Of a stretch of DNA of 64,000 bases, positions 35,227-47,553 are shown piece after piece. Position 1 is the stretch's first letter; each line of letters starts with the position of its first letter. Origin of the DNA: Voacanga thouarsii (Eukaryota; Streptophyta; Magnoliopsida; Gentianales; Apocynaceae); the NCBI GenBank assembly GCA_026120185.1, contig JANUWF010001050.1:1617001-1681000 (forward strand). Direction: 5' to 3'. Below the pieces are notes generated by a model. The model worked only from the letters and a program-made list of their open reading frames with translations. It searched no databases and had not been told where the DNA came from. A program made the translations under genes and the position numbers.

Positions 35227-35582
35227 GCAGTCTAACTACGAACGGAAGTTTTGTATAAATTCGTATAATTGGAATAAGAAGAGTATTTTTTAGGAGCTGC
35301 TATATTGGGGAAGCAATTTGATGAGGCCCAATCTCAATCCAATGCACATAGAGAAATTTTTTTACAGACAATCTGTTGAATACAATATTGGGTGACAGCA
35401 GTTCTTCGAAAGATAACTTCAAAGCTCGTCTAGACTTGCAGGTAATGAATATTAGAAAGTCTTTACATCCAATTTTAAAACCCTCAAGAACCAGATATAA
35501 TTTGCCACCGGTCCCTTATACAATGAATAGGTCAGAAGTTGAAGTTTTTTTAAACAGTATTAAAGGAATTAAGAGTTCCTGA
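35227..35582 (+). pseudogene. CACTA TNPD, Tnp2 domain part 3
   Basis: Continues the outer transposase after the inner CACTA: ELLYWGSNLMRPNLNPMHIE, then a frameshift, then TDNLLNTILGDSSSSKDNFK and ARLDLQVMNIRKSLHPI. The family pattern is LPYW..LLRHNLDxMHIEKN...LLGTLL...KDxxKAR.DL..MGIRxxLHP. Ends at a TGA at 35580-35582. Confidence 0.9.
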
Positions 35583-36330
35583 TGGATATTGTTCTAATAT
35601 TTCTTGACGGGTGAATAGTAGGAGAAAGACTTTGGGCGGTTTGAAAAGTCATGATTCTCATATTTTACTCTAACAATTAATCACATTGGCTGCCCACACA
35701 ACATTGCCCATGAATGTAGTGCAACTGTTGATTGAGTTTGTATCATATTTTAGACAACTATGTTCCAAAGTTAACAAAGAGAGGCATCTTGAGAATCTTT
35801 AAAACCGATTCGCAGTTATAATATGTCTTCTTGAGAAGACATGCATCCCAAGTTTTTTTTATACAATGAAACATTTACCAATACATTTGGCTAATAATGC
35901 ATTGTTATCTGGCCCAGTTCAATGTTGATGGATGTTTTCGGTTGAACGATATTTGAAAACTCTCAAATGTTATGTGTGCAATCATACTCGGCTTGAAGGT
36001 TCGATTGATAGTGGGTATTTAATGGAAGAATGTATGACATTTGTCTCAAGATATTTAGGTGATGTTGAGAGTAAAGAGAATAGGCCCCTGAGATATATTG
36101 ATGATGATAATAAGATGGGTAAACCAGTTGGAAAGGGGACTGATATAATATTTGATTGTGTTACGTTGATGCAAGTACATCGGTGGCTTTTAGCCAATTC
36201 TGACCTCCTCAAACCATATAGAGAGTCAGTTTTACTTCGAATCTTTTTTTTTTCTATGCCTCTTTTATTCTTTCTAAATTTTCATATATGTCTACATGCA
36301 GTCTTTATATGTCTGTCATAAATAAAAAGT
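35583..36330 (+). pseudogene. CACTA TNPD, DUF4218 domain
   Basis: Downstream of Tnp2, in frames broken by several stops: LGGLKSHDSHILL, LIEFVSYFRQLCSK, then FSVERYLKTLKCYVCNHTRL, EGSIDSGYLMEECMTFVSRY. DUF4218 typically has LKSHDxHxLMQ and MxPxERYLKxLKxYVRN..PEGSIAxGYxxEE, always C-terminal to Tnp2 in plant CACTA transposases. Confidence 0.9.
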
Positions 36331-36499
36331 ATCCTAGATCTCGGTTACATGAAAGACAATGTATTCATTCTCAAACGTTTTACACTTGGCTTAGTTATTA
36401 TGTAAGTATAACATTTTCAATATAAATAATAGTTATTTAGAATATATAAAATAAATAAAACTTATATTTTTTATTGGTTGATGAGAACAAAGAATATCC

Positions 36500-37013
36500 T
36501 AATATTCTGGTTGATTTTAAAAAGCTTGCAAACTGTCCTTTCTACCAAGGATTGCTTTACAATGCATGCTACGTGAATGGGTTCTAGTTTCATACAACAA
36601 CATATAAGGCTAATAAGTCCACTTAAAATTCTGTTGTTATGTGTAGAGCTGATACTATAAGTTATTTTAGCCCTAGAGATAGGAATCCTATAGCAGCTGG
36701 TGTTAATTACTATCGAGTGTTTACTGATATTATAAGGATCCGATATAGTAACTAACTAAAATTTGTGTTATTCAAATGTGATTGGATTGATGTACAGTGA
36801 GGTGTTAAAGTTGACGACATTAAGTTTACTTTGGTGAATCTGGATCGTTTGTTGTATCGGGAAAATAAAGAGACGGATGAGCCATTCATCCTAGCAAATC
36901 AAGCAAAAAAAGTTTGGTATTCTCTTTGTCCTAGAGAAAGGGATTGGCATGTCGTAATGCCAATGATGAGAAGAGATAACTATGATGTGTATCTAGAAAC
37001 GTTTCCTACATAG
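36500..37013 (+). pseudogene. CACTA TNPD, DUF4216 domain
   Basis: After an AT-rich break: ADTISYFSPRDRNPIAAGVN, YYRVFTDIIRIRYSN, stop, FVLFKCDWID, stop, GVKVDDIKFTLVNLDRLLYR, then EPFILANQAKKVWYSLCPRE to TAG near 37013. DUF4216 closes the TNPD protein of this CACTA group. Two stops. Confidence 0.85.
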
Positions 37014-37236
37014 CAACTAGATTCTCGTCTTGTTTCACATGAAGTAGATATTGTATGGGTTAGAGATGGCATTTCGGGGGGGAAGTGAATTTAGTTGGAA
37101 GAAGAATACGCCCCATAATCTAATGTAATTATTCACTTTCCAATACAGAGTGTACTAGTATTATATTCTTTTCTAAATTGATTTTTTGACCAAATTCCTT
37201 TGACTTCATTTTTCTATGCTTCTTTGTGTTTTACAG

Positions 37237-39082
37237 ATGGTTACCAAATGTTCTCGATGTGCATCGATGCAAGATGCCATAGCTGCCTCAAGATCAGGGG
37301 CTAGTTCCTCACAAGGTATCGAGACACAACCAACTGTACATGAGGTTAGCCAAGGATTGGATACAGCTGTCCAGACAAACTCTAGAGATCAGAGGTCCAG
37401 TCAAGAGATGGCTGCACCTGTTTCTGCTGTAGGTCCCAGTTGCTCGAGACCTTCTTCCTCAAGACCTAGCACCTCAAGTTTGCTAGGTTGTTTGGAAGTA
37501 ATGTACGAGAAATTAATTTTTGTGGCTATTAAAATCGTATTAACCTTTTGTCTTTTTGTTTAATGAAATCATACTTACGGACTGGCCTGTTTTGAATTAT
37601 TTTTTTTATTGATATTTTATAGGTTCCACGTCGACAAGTTTCCAGGAGGGGCGGCGGAAGGTTACCCTCTGGTTGGGGTGAGCCAGGCTTTCGAACGTAC
37701 AAGGTTAGTGTGAACCAATACGGAGGTCTTATAGGAATGGATGTGTCTCGTTATAGTTCAGTGGTGGGTTGTTTTGCACGTATGAGTAATAGGCTCCCTC
37801 TGAATTATAGAGATTGGTATTCCGTACCTCAGAGACTTAAAGATGAGGTTTGGGAAGAAATACAGGTAATTAAATTTATTCTAACACATATAAATTTGTT
37901 TTCTCTGTAAGTTAAAATTTTAAATAATTGTTTGTTTGTTTAATGTACAAGGACAATACCACTATGCCACCAGAAGGACGTATCGTCACAATAAAGATGC
38001 TATGCACTTAATGGAAGGATTATAAGTCTAAGTTGAAGTAGAGATACTACACTCTTTTCCAGACAAGTACAAAGGCTATTCTTTCGGGAGATAGGTGAGT
38101 TGACAAAAATTAATGGAGAATGTTAGTTGATTATTGGCGCTTGGAGAATATGCATGTTATATATATATATAAAAGTTGAATAATTTTCCCTATTAGTAAT
38201 GTGTGCATAGTTGTTATAATTATTATATAATTGCTTTTTATATTGACTATTTTAGATACTCACAGGCGAAGGTAGAGCAAAATAGACAAAATCGATCACA
38301 TATTACATATCCACCAATCACAAGAAGAATGCCACATTTTATTATACAGGATTAGGTATTCATTTTCTCTTATACACCATTCATTCGAATATTATTTAGC
38401 TTGAAAATTCTCAAAAATATTTATAGATGGCCTCACAAGGCCAACCGACATCGCAGTATGATATGTTTCTTGTAACACAAAGGTAGCGTGGTCAGTAGGC
38501 TGATGGTTTGAATGTAGAGATTATTGTAAGGAATTTTCAAAGATTAATTTTCCTAAATTATTAAAATATGACAAAAACAATTCATTTACCTAATTTTAAT
38601 TTGATATATTATTTCATAATTTTGCAGGACCGCTTAGAGGAAGGTGGCAGACATTGCCTGAGTCTGAGCGCACTGAGGAAGCAAAAGATCAGATCTTCCA
38701 ACGCTTGTTCAATCCTAATATTAGAGGTCGTGTAAGGTACAAGGGAAAGGGACTAACACCAACCTCAATCAGTCAATCATCCACTTCTACAAGCAATGTT
38801 GAGGAGGTCGTCAGAGCTCAGGTAGATGCGCGTATTCAGAGTATGCAAGAAGTTATGCAAGTTGAGATGCGCACTGAGATGCAGCGTGAGCGAGAGATTT
38901 ACGAGTCACGTATAACAGCGCTTCAGATTTTCATTGAAGCATTATTTCGCAGATTTGATGTAGGTGCATTTTCTAGAACGCCTATGCTACTGTCTAGTGC
39001 ATCTACAGCTTCTCAAAGTGTTGGTTCTACTTCTTCACCTGTTGAATCGTGTGCTGCTAACGAGACTGCTCGTGATGACTGA
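37237..39082 (+). pseudogene. CACTA TNPA-like gene (Ptta/En/Spm family)
   Basis: A multi-exon second gene of the outer CACTA. Exon 1 begins near ATG 37237 (MVTKCSRCASM, Ser-rich) and ends at a GT near 37497. Exon 2 (37623-37865) reads VPRRQVSRRGG, LNYRDWYSVPQRLKDEVWEE. Later exons begin near 37952, 38256 and 38428. The last exon is 38628-39082 with RGRWQTLPESERTEEAKDQI and a coiled coil around QVDARIQSMQEVMQVEMRTE, to a TGA at 39080. The W..VP...KDxVWE segment is typical of the family. Stops in the middle exons show decay. In En/Spm the TNPA protein binds subterminal repeats. Confidence 0.8.
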
Positions 39083-40968
39083 CATAGTTTCATTTTCTTC
39101 TTGTTTTACATGTATTAAAATAGAGTTAAATTCACATTTTTTAAGAAAAAATAAAATTTCTTGTCCTACCTATGGCATATTGGGAAATCAGCTTTGGGAA
39201 TATACATATATTCCACAACTTTGAACAGAAGATGAGACAAGGTTTACATACGTCCAAGTTGACAAATTAAATTTGTTTTTTAATCGTAAAAGATACCAAT
39301 TTATTTAAAGATATAATTAAATTTTTATTAAAATAAAATTTAACAAATTTTGAAAATTGTGAATATATACGGATCATATATACATATGCATCATGTATTC
39401 AATTTTGTACTTATGCATTAGTTTTCATGCATCTTAGGTTAATTAAGTGCCTTTGTCCCCACACTAGAGGTCAACCATCTCCACAATCCCTCCCTCCAAT
39501 GACTAGCAACAAAAGAAATACCAAGAAAATAGTACATGGTCACAATCTAGCTAGCTAGTTTCCAAGAAATGATCATTAGTCATGATGTAATAATGTAGAA
39601 AAATGCTTGATTTTAATATTTCCTTGTCAAAGATAGGTGAAGCATATTTGCTTAATACAAGGGTTGTCTTAATACTAAATAAAATAGTCCCCTACTAGTT
39701 TAAACATACATAGTTTAAACATACATAGTTATAGTTAGGACTTTGGGAGCATGATTTGGATTCCATTCCACCATTTAGCTTTTTCTCATTTGCAGCCAAA
39801 AAAATTATTCTCGTCCGTGCGGCCTTATAATATTACAATAAATGGTCCATATCGAATTATCCCTTCAAAGGGCCGTTCCCCATTACACTAACCTAGTATT
39901 TTATACTCCAAAACCTCAACCTTTTTGCTCGATTCGTTGATAGAAACTTTGTCTTATCTTCCATCACGAGAGACCTCTTTTTGCAGAAAATCAATTATTT
40001 TTTTATTTCAAAAAGTTTTACGAGTATAAGTGGATAAAAATTGATTTGAAATAAATTTTGTAAAAAAAATTAAATGTTTAAAGTTAAATATGAATTAAAT
40101 AGAAATAATATTATGTATTGTAAATAGATAATAATTTTTTAAAAATTAAAAATATATAAAATAATAATATAGTGAAATTTTAGTTTAAAATTAGATTGAA
40201 AAATCCCAATCCTATATTTTGTCGACTCGCGTGTTGGGAGAATGGACTCTAGCTTGCTCATTATTCATTCTTAAGTTTCATCCAAACTCGTTTTGGTTTG
40301 GCTGCCGGTAGCAATGAAGAAGAATATACATTACCATATATGAACCTAATAATAATGCTTCTTAAAATAACGAATCTTGCATCATATTCAAGGTAGCTAA
40401 TTTTTGTTTGCTTTTGGTTGCATGAATTTGGCATATATCTTTTGGATACACCTATAGATGTATAGGAATATTTAAGGATGGAGACACAAAATTTAGGTCG
40501 AGGAGAATTACAGAAAATTAAAAATTTTAAATTTGTAAATATTTAAATATAATATATAGTAATTTATTATGTATAGTAATTTATATATTATATTTAATGT
40601 ATAATAATTTATATATTATATTATAAATATAATTTTTATTTTATTTTATTAATTAAAAGAATTTATTAATATTTTATATAATATAATATAGTTTATAATT
40701 AGTATAAGATGAAAATAAATAAAGAATTCACATAGCCTAGTGGTGGAGTACATACTCCACAACAAAGACGCCTAGTGGTAGGATCAATTTTGGGTTGTGA
40801 CCTGATTTAATAATTAAATTTTTTTAAAAAAATTTACAATTCGATGACCCTGGCAAAACCCGTGCAAATTAGTCTCTTCAATGCCATCACAAATTTAATA
40901 ATTAAACTCATCGCTAAACCGTTGCAAACATAATTATAAATTTAATTATAATATCATTAATTAAATGA

Positions 40969-41121
40969 TCCTTTGACGTTGCTTTTAAGGTGCTCTCGTA
41001 TATGAGTCACTGATAAAAGGTTCATGTGTATATAAGTACATGAAAACAGGTGGTTAATACTGAAATAAATGAATAGCCATTTCAAGTGGTTCCTTAAATA
41101 GCTGTAGATATTGATATGATC
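40969..41121 (+). repeat. 153-bp direct repeat, copy 1
   Basis: Starts TCCTTTGACGTTGC and ends TTGATATGATC. Matches 42748-42900 at equal length with about a dozen substitutions. Confidence 0.85.
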
Positions 41122-41404
41122 CGACTACTCATGTGTTTTTGTACAGCTTGGTTTGATCTGAATAGCTTATACCTAGGTTTGCATTTTTGTTTTGGATGGT
41201 ATTCAGGAATATACTTTAGGATCATTTGAACTAATGGTTGGTGGTTCAAGTGATAGACGTGTTTTGTGGTGTGGAAGGTGAATCTTTAGAACAATTGTGC
41301 TTGAATTAGAACAAATACATCTCTTGATTTTGCTTAGCTGCATGATGACTTGGTAATGAAGTATGAAGAGAAATGTTTTATTCTTTTTTTAATTTTTAAT
41401 TTTA

Positions 41405-41665
41405 ATTCTGCACTGAATCTTATAGCTCTTCCAATTCAGGTTAATTTTACATCCTCTGCACTGAATCTAATTTTGCTGCACTGAATTTTAATTCTGCACT
41501 GAATCTGATTTTGTTTCACTGAATTTTTCATTGAATTCTGATTTTGTTGCACTGAATTTTGAACTAAATTCTGATTTTACTACACTGAATTTTGATTTTC
41601 CTACACTGAATTTTAATTTTGCACTGAATCTGATTTTGCTGCACTAAATTTTTAATTTTACATCA
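41405..41665 (+). repeat. diverged tandem array of CTGCACTGAATTTT
   Basis: About a dozen irregular units of (T/G)CTGCACTGAAT(T/C)TGATTTTG type in a row. No open frame of note. Confidence 0.85.
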
Positions 41666-42747
41666 TCTGCTCCACAAAAAGAGTAACCGGATGCAGTTTG
41701 GCTCAATTGTTTTAGGCTTTCCCAATCTCTATTGGTAATTAGAAAGGCATTCAGTCCTCTTTGATGGTACATCTCTGCTAGGCTATTGGACTTATCAGTT
41801 AGCTCAAACCCAAGCTTACCAAGATTCGATTTCTTCTTAATTTATTTTTTTAAAGCTTGTCATGATGTGTAATAAGAAGAAAGTCAAGCACTCATTAGCC
41901 TTTAGTAGTACTATGCAAGTGTTCATTATTTTTAGAGCCAAGTGAACAAAACTAAGGAAAATCTGCAACTGTTGATAGGCCAAAATAAGCACTAGTTGAA
42001 CCATATCATTCCAGAATTGGAACAAATGGGATAAGGTTCAAGAAACCAGGAGAGGAAATAGATAGCTTTTTTTTTTTTTTTGGTAGCATTACAACTATGC
42101 ACACATAAACCTACCTCCATGCTTTGAAGTATTCTTCTGTTTATTCTATGGTCTTCTTAATTTCATTAATTTATCTACTATTGCAGTATAAAGCAAATCA
42201 AATCAGCATTCTATTCACTTACCAAGACTGAATTTTGTAGGTATCTTTTGTGTGCAGTCTGGTCACTAAATAAACTGTACAAAATGGCCATTAATTCTGG
42301 AACCTAATGCAGTGGACTTTATAGATAAGTGTCATAGGAACATTTTAGGAAAATTTGACTTGATCTGAATGAGTGGAAATACTTGAAATGCTCGAAATGA
42401 TTTATGATTCCATGATTGTTAAAGCTGTCTCCCCATCTTCATTATCTTAGGTTTGATCAAAAGCATTTTATGTTGGAGGAAATATATGTTGAATGTAGTA
42501 ACCATAGAGTCTTTTATGAGGGATTGCATAGAATTCTTATCGAGTATCTACATATTTACAAACACGCCTCAAGTTTTTCCTAACCTGACTTATTTATCAA
42601 TGGGATCAATGATGATGGGTTTGAAAATTTTTATGCTAAAGATGAATATCAAAAGTTAATATTTACAATTTGCATTCTACTATTGCTAGGCTAATTCTGT
42701 TGCTTACTGATTTGCATATAAAAGGATGAGCTTTTCTACCATCTCAG

Positions 42748-42900
42748 TCCTTTGATGTTGCGATTAAGGTTCTCTCGCATATGAGTCACTGATAAAGGGT
42801 CCATGTGTATATAAGTACATGAAAACAGGTGGTTAATACTGAAATAAATGAATAGACATTTCAAGTGGTTCCTTGAACAGCTGTAGATATTGATATGATC
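42748..42900 (+). repeat. 153-bp direct repeat, copy 2
   Basis: Matches 40969-41121. The copies are 1.78 kb apart and do not have TG...CA ends, so they are not ordinary LTRs. Confidence 0.85.
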
Positions 42901-43383
42901 AAGGAAGGGATTACTTTAATTTTTACCTTGATTGTAAGCATCTATTTAGTGGTGCAAGGATAACCCTTAAGGTTAATCTTGCAATGATCTTTCATGCTTG
43001 TTGATTGTTCTTTTAGGCATGGGGTTAGAGTCCAACGACAAAATGGTTACCCCAATTCGTTTATTTTCCTTCATTTTCCATGTCATAAAACCAGTTTTTT
43101 CTGCATTAGTGTACGGTTAACTTAAAAATACAGTGAAGGTTCCAAATATGAGGCATGAGCCAGCACTAGGATGTACCTCAATCTCTTGTACACAAAATTG
43201 GAAGGGCTATATACTTATAATATTCTTTAACCACTAACCATTCAACAAAAATTAGCACTAACGACATGGCTAAATCAAACAATTTGGTTTCTTGAAATGG
43301 CATTGTAGAAAGGGAAAGTGAATAAAATATTCAGCTGTATAGGGGGATAGCTTAGCAATCATAGACTTTATTGCTGTCATCAA

Positions 43384-45369
43384 GTAGGAATGACAGGAAG
43401 AAGGAAGAGGAGTAGAATGTCTCCAATCTGCGCCTCCACTACAACCTTCTCATGTTGTAGATAATGATGCATCATCAATTTCCATAAATCATGATCCGAG
43501 GTCTGTTCCAAACACAATTGCACCCTCTATGGGATCTGAACAACAGGAACAGTCGGAGCCTCGACCAAATCAAAAGTTACCTGTCAATGTTTCTCTACCT
43601 TAGAAAGAGTGAGAATATTTTATTTAGATTAATATGGAGAATATATTATTATATAATTAAATATTTATAATGTCACATATTTATTGTATAATCCCTCACA
43701 TAAAAGCTTACTATATGCTTATCATATTTGTTTTGACAATCACATATTTGATTGCATTAATAGTGATAAAGTGGTGCGGAAATTAGCTATTTCTTTCAAA
43801 TGCAAGTTTGAATATGCATATCCAACTTGGAAACAAGTGCCACATAATTTGAGGGATTTGTGGTTTGAGGAGTTTAAGGCATTATTTAATGAGTTAAATA
43901 TATTTATGGAAAAATTGTTGAGTGTATTTTAGTGACTTACATTAATGAAATGCAGAAACATTGTACTTAGGATCCTGAAATGGAGCCTTTTCCATGTAAA
44001 CCATTTTACATAATACACTATCAATTATGACCACTCGTAATTTTTTTTTTTTTTTAGGAGAATAAGCTAAACAGTGAAATAACTCCTTTGGAATTCCATA
44101 ATTATGCTCATTCGTCAAAAAATGCTCGTATTGAACCAAGTGCTCCATCATCTATTTGCGATGAAGGGGAGGAGAAAATAATAGATAGGCCAAATATTAC
44201 TGTTCGGACGTTTGTGGATGAAAGGGCTCGAATTGTTTCTGTAAGTGCATCCATGTATAAATAATGGTGCTCGAATTGGTTACGAAAAAATGAATTATCT
44301 TGTTGTTAGGTATACTTGAGTTTGACCATAGGTTTGAGAAATGTTTAAAAAGAAAAAAGAAAATTTTGGGCAGATTGTGGATAATCTTAAACTTTGAAAT
44401 TGACCCCCTTTGTTGCCTGACTGATGTTAGTTTAATGTTTTGGGTATGTAAACCATTAGAGAAATGTCAAAGCCTTTTAACCCTTCCAATTGAATTTAGC
44501 AATTTGGGTCTATAAACAATTCATATTTTTAGGTGCTTGGAGGTTCACCTCTGTGGAGTCTAGCACTTTCTACATTCAACACCTTGAACTTGGAGAAATA
44601 AAAATATTTTCCTTTTTGCATATATATAGTTGAACTTTTTTGAGGAGTTTGCATTTATGAGTCTTTATAAAAGTAGATCTCGGCATATGTTATCAAGAAC
44701 AAAAGGTCGTGTTTTGAGAATACTTTTCATCTCTAACACTTAGTTATTATGTATTGTTCATTATGAAATTTGAGATCATAGAATGCTTTACATTTTCCTA
44801 TGTTCATATTGAGCTTCACGGCAAGGTCAATTTTTTGTAGTAGAGAGGTCATAAGTTATATGATGAAGCTTATAATGAGACAGTGGCAAATATAGAAGAC
44901 AGTGACTCGAGTAGGCCTCCCACAATTAATTATACATCAATATGGTTAGAAACTATTGGTGACATAAGACATGGACATGTTTACGGCCTTGGTTCGGTTG
45001 GACATACACTCACCCAAGCATCTTCTTCATGATCATTTAGACTATGGAGTAACACTCAAAACCATTCCTCTCACTACATGGAGATGATTAAGTGGCTTAA
45101 AACTCAAGTTACAACCTTAACGGAGCAACTCCAAAAAGCAAGTGAAGATAAAGGGGAGCTCATGGCTGCATTTAGCAAATCCAACCAAGACAAGGAGGAG
45201 CTAATGAATGCATTCAATAGATCAAATCAAGATAAGGAAGAGTTAATAGTTGCATTTAACAGATCAAATCAGGAAAAATAGGAGTTAATGGTTGCAGTAA
45301 AGGAGTTTATGCAATTTAATTCAGGTAAACGTAGGAGTTCTGGCTCTTCCTATTCAAGATTTGGTTGAC
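43384..45369 (+). pseudogene. second CACTA TNPA-like gene
   Basis: Exon-like blocks: a Pro/Ser-rich leader (43384-43602); 43684-43932 with FKCKFEYAYPTWKQVPHNLR then DLWFEEFK; 44057-44240 with NITVRTFVDERARIVS before a GTAAGTGC donor; and about 44845-45369 with TINYTSIWLETIGDIRHGHV, YGLGSVG, followed by a coiled coil. The W.xVP....D.WF and HG.VYGLGS blocks are typical of Ptta/En/Spm TNPA proteins. The coiled coil has four tandem 15-residue repeats (KEELMNAFNRSNQD type). Stops at 45030-45032 (TGA) and 45279-45281 (TAG). The partner TNPD is absent. Confidence 0.75.
45145..45300 (+). repeat. 45-bp coding tandem repeats in TNPA
   Basis: Three to four units of AAGGAGGAGCTAATGAATGC-type sequence with period 45 bp, encoding 15-residue coiled-coil units. 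Confidence 0.85.
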
Positions 45370-46736
45370 AATTACTTATACGATTTAGAATTGTTGAAAA
45401 TTTAAGTTGACAATTTACAATCATGTTTTGTTGAGTATAATTTGGATTCATGATATATACTTTTTTAGAATATAATATTATTGGCATTTGTTTATTCACA
45501 TTATTTTGTTGGTACTTAGTTATAGAACTAATTTTAAAATTCTATACAGGGATTTTTTTTTTTATCAAAATGTGGTAGAAAAAAAATATTTCCAACCAAA
45601 ACTATAAGGTAGGAATATAGTTCCTACCAAATAGTTTTGGAAGAAACAATACCATTTAATAAGAAAATTAAATTTCCTACCAAACATTTTGGAAGGAAAA
45701 AATTTTTCCATTTCCTACAAAAATATTTGGTAGGAAATATTTTTCAAAAAAAATTCCTTCCAACTATTTTGGTTGAAAATATTAAAAAAAAAATAAACGT
45801 TTCTTCAAATTTAATATTAATTCTAAAATAATTTCAAAATGATGTTTCCTACCAAATATTTTGGATGGAAAGATATTTATTTTTTAAAAATAAAATTTTC
45901 TACCAAATAATTTGGTAGCAAATTTAATATATTTTTTGAAAATATTATATTTTAAAAATCATTTCCTACCAAATATTTTGGATGGAAAAATTATTTATTT
46001 TATGAAAATAATTTTGCCTACCATATAATTTGGTAGGAAATTTAATATAATTTTCGAAAATATTATATTTAAAAAATCATTTCCTACCAAATATTTTATA
46101 TGGAAAAATTATTTATTTTATAAAAATAATTTTTAATATATTTTTCAAAAATATTATATTTTAAAAATCATTTCCTACAAAATATTTTGGATGGAAAAAT
46201 TATATTTTAAAAATCATTTCCTACCAAATAATTTGTAAAAAAATAAATTGAATTTCCTACTAAATAATTTGGTAGGAAATTTAATATATTTTTTGAAAAT
46301 ATTATATTTTAAAAATCATTTGCTACTAAATATTTTGGATGGAAAAATTGTTTATTTTATGAAAATAATTTTTCCTACCAAATCATTTGGTAGGAAATTC
46401 AATTTATTTTTTTACAAATTATTTTTTAAAAATAATTTCCTACCAAATCTTTTGGAAAGAAAGTGTTTACATTTTTTCTTACCAAACCAATTTGGTAGGA
46501 AAAAAAATTTAGCTATTTTTATTCGTAGATTTCTAACCACATACCAAGCTTCCTACCATAAATTTGGTCCCAAATTTCCTACCATATACCAAAAGTTGGA
46601 CAGAAATTTTTTCCGATGAGGGTTTTTCCGACCACTTAGGTTTGAACAAAAAATAGTAGGAAAATGCAATTTCCTACCAAAACTGTTAATTTTTTGTAGG
46701 AAATTTTGGTAGGAAAAATAATGATTTCTTGTAGTG
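45370..46736 (+). mobile_element. 3' terminal region of a CACTA element (CCTACCAAA array)
   Basis: Downstream of the TNPA gene lie about twenty TTTCCTACCAAAT and ATTTGGTAGGAAA motifs in both orientations (45590-46725). The region ends ...GATTTCTTGTAGTG at 46736, the complement of CACTACAAGAAATC. The 123-aa and 64-aa open frames here are translations of the repeats. The matching 5' end is not in the window. Confidence 0.85.
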
Positions 46737-47136
46737 CATGAACCGTAGATTCGTAGATCACATGTATTGAAAAGTTATATTGTACAATTTTTATTGAATG
46801 AAGTATAATTTTTAATTGCATGCGATCCATGTGGATCAAGTCCATGCTAGAATTTCCATATTGTTTGAAATTTTATTCAATTTAATATCCATATGCATGT
46901 TATTGTTGTTGTTGTTGTTGTTTTTTTTTGGTATTTTTATCTATTTATTTTAATAAAATTTTCACTTTCAGGTGATTTATATATTAAAAAAAATCTTAAA
47001 ACTATCAAACAGTTATCTTGCCACGTTAGATTATCTTAACTGGCTCGTGTAGCTAGTATGCTTAATAAATACTAAGACTTTTAGGGGTGGCATACTTCTA
47101 AATGGTTGTGTATGTAGATCAAAAGTATGTTGAGAT
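46737..47136. other. spacer between CACTA end and copia element
   Basis: No gene. A short (GTT)n tract and poly-T lie near 46903-46930. Confidence 0.7.
47132..47136. repeat. copia target-site duplication, left
   Basis: GAGAT, identical to 52466-52470. Confidence 0.9.
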
Positions 47137-47490
47137 TGTTATGAATTATTGGAATCTCCATTAATTAGTGGAGGCTCCACTAATTATGGATTTATGTGAA
47201 TTATTAGAGAAGATTTTTATGGATGTCCACCATTTAGTGGAGACACCACTAATTGAGATTAGTTGAAGATTATGTATGCCATGATGCATTCCACTAATTA
47301 GAGCTCTATAAATAAAGCTATTCTCTAAGCTTGTAATACACCATCATTTTGTGAAAGAAAGATTAGAGAAAGAATTGTGAGAGAAAGAAAGAGAGAAGTT
47401 TGAAGAGAAATTCTTGTGCAAAGAATAGTTAGAATTTTCTTAGTGTGTATTGTGTATATTTTATTCTAACACTACCCTAATTTTATAACA
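47137..47490 (+). repeat. 5' LTR
   Basis: Starts TGTTATGAATTATTGG and ends TTTTATAACA. It contains a CTCTATAAATA motif (about 47305-47315) that could be the TATA box; in the 3' LTR this segment is deleted. Confidence 0.95.
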
Positions 47491-47506
47491 CGTTATCAGC
47501 ACGAGT
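47491..47506 (+). promoter_or_regulatory. probable primer-binding site
   Basis: CGTTATCAGCACGAGT directly follows the LTR, at the expected position. I do not assign the tRNA. Confidence 0.6.
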
Positions 47507-47553
47507 CTCTGCCGTTATTAAAGCCAGAAGATAGGTACGCATTTATTGATCTC

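Larger units (their letters stand above)
7239..39082 (+). mobile_element. outer autonomous-type CACTA (En/Spm) element, broken by nested insertions
   Basis: The 5' end starts CACTACAAAAAAAAAGGGGG and has CGTCGTAT subterminal repeats (7260-8480). The TNPD gene (Tnp2, DUF4218 and DUF4216 domains) and then TNPA follow on the + strand in canonical En/Spm order. A hAT element (10989-26170) and another CACTA (26526-35226) are inserted in TNPD. The coding pieces on either side of each insertion continue the same protein family in order, which proves the nesting. I cannot find the 3' terminus (expected ...CCCCCTTTTTTTTTGTAGTG) after 39082, so the right limit given is the end of TNPA and the 3' end may be lost. 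Several stops and frameshifts make it inactive. Confidence 0.8.
39083..43383. other. sparse intergenic region
   Basis: No recognisable gene over 4.3 kb. It contains the 153-bp direct repeats and the CTGCACTGAATTTT array listed separately, and a C-T-A-G tRNA-like box A motif near 40731 without a box B. The open frames at 41837-42025 and 42453-42659 are not recognised. No 3' terminus of the outer CACTA found. Confidence 0.5.

Noticed and set aside
40731..40800. tRNA gene suggested by TAGCCTAGTGG
   Set aside because: No box B and no cloverleaf partner segments nearby.
46248..46619. 123-aa Asn/Phe/Leu-rich frame
   Set aside because: It translates the CCTACCAAA/TTTGGTAGG repeat array.
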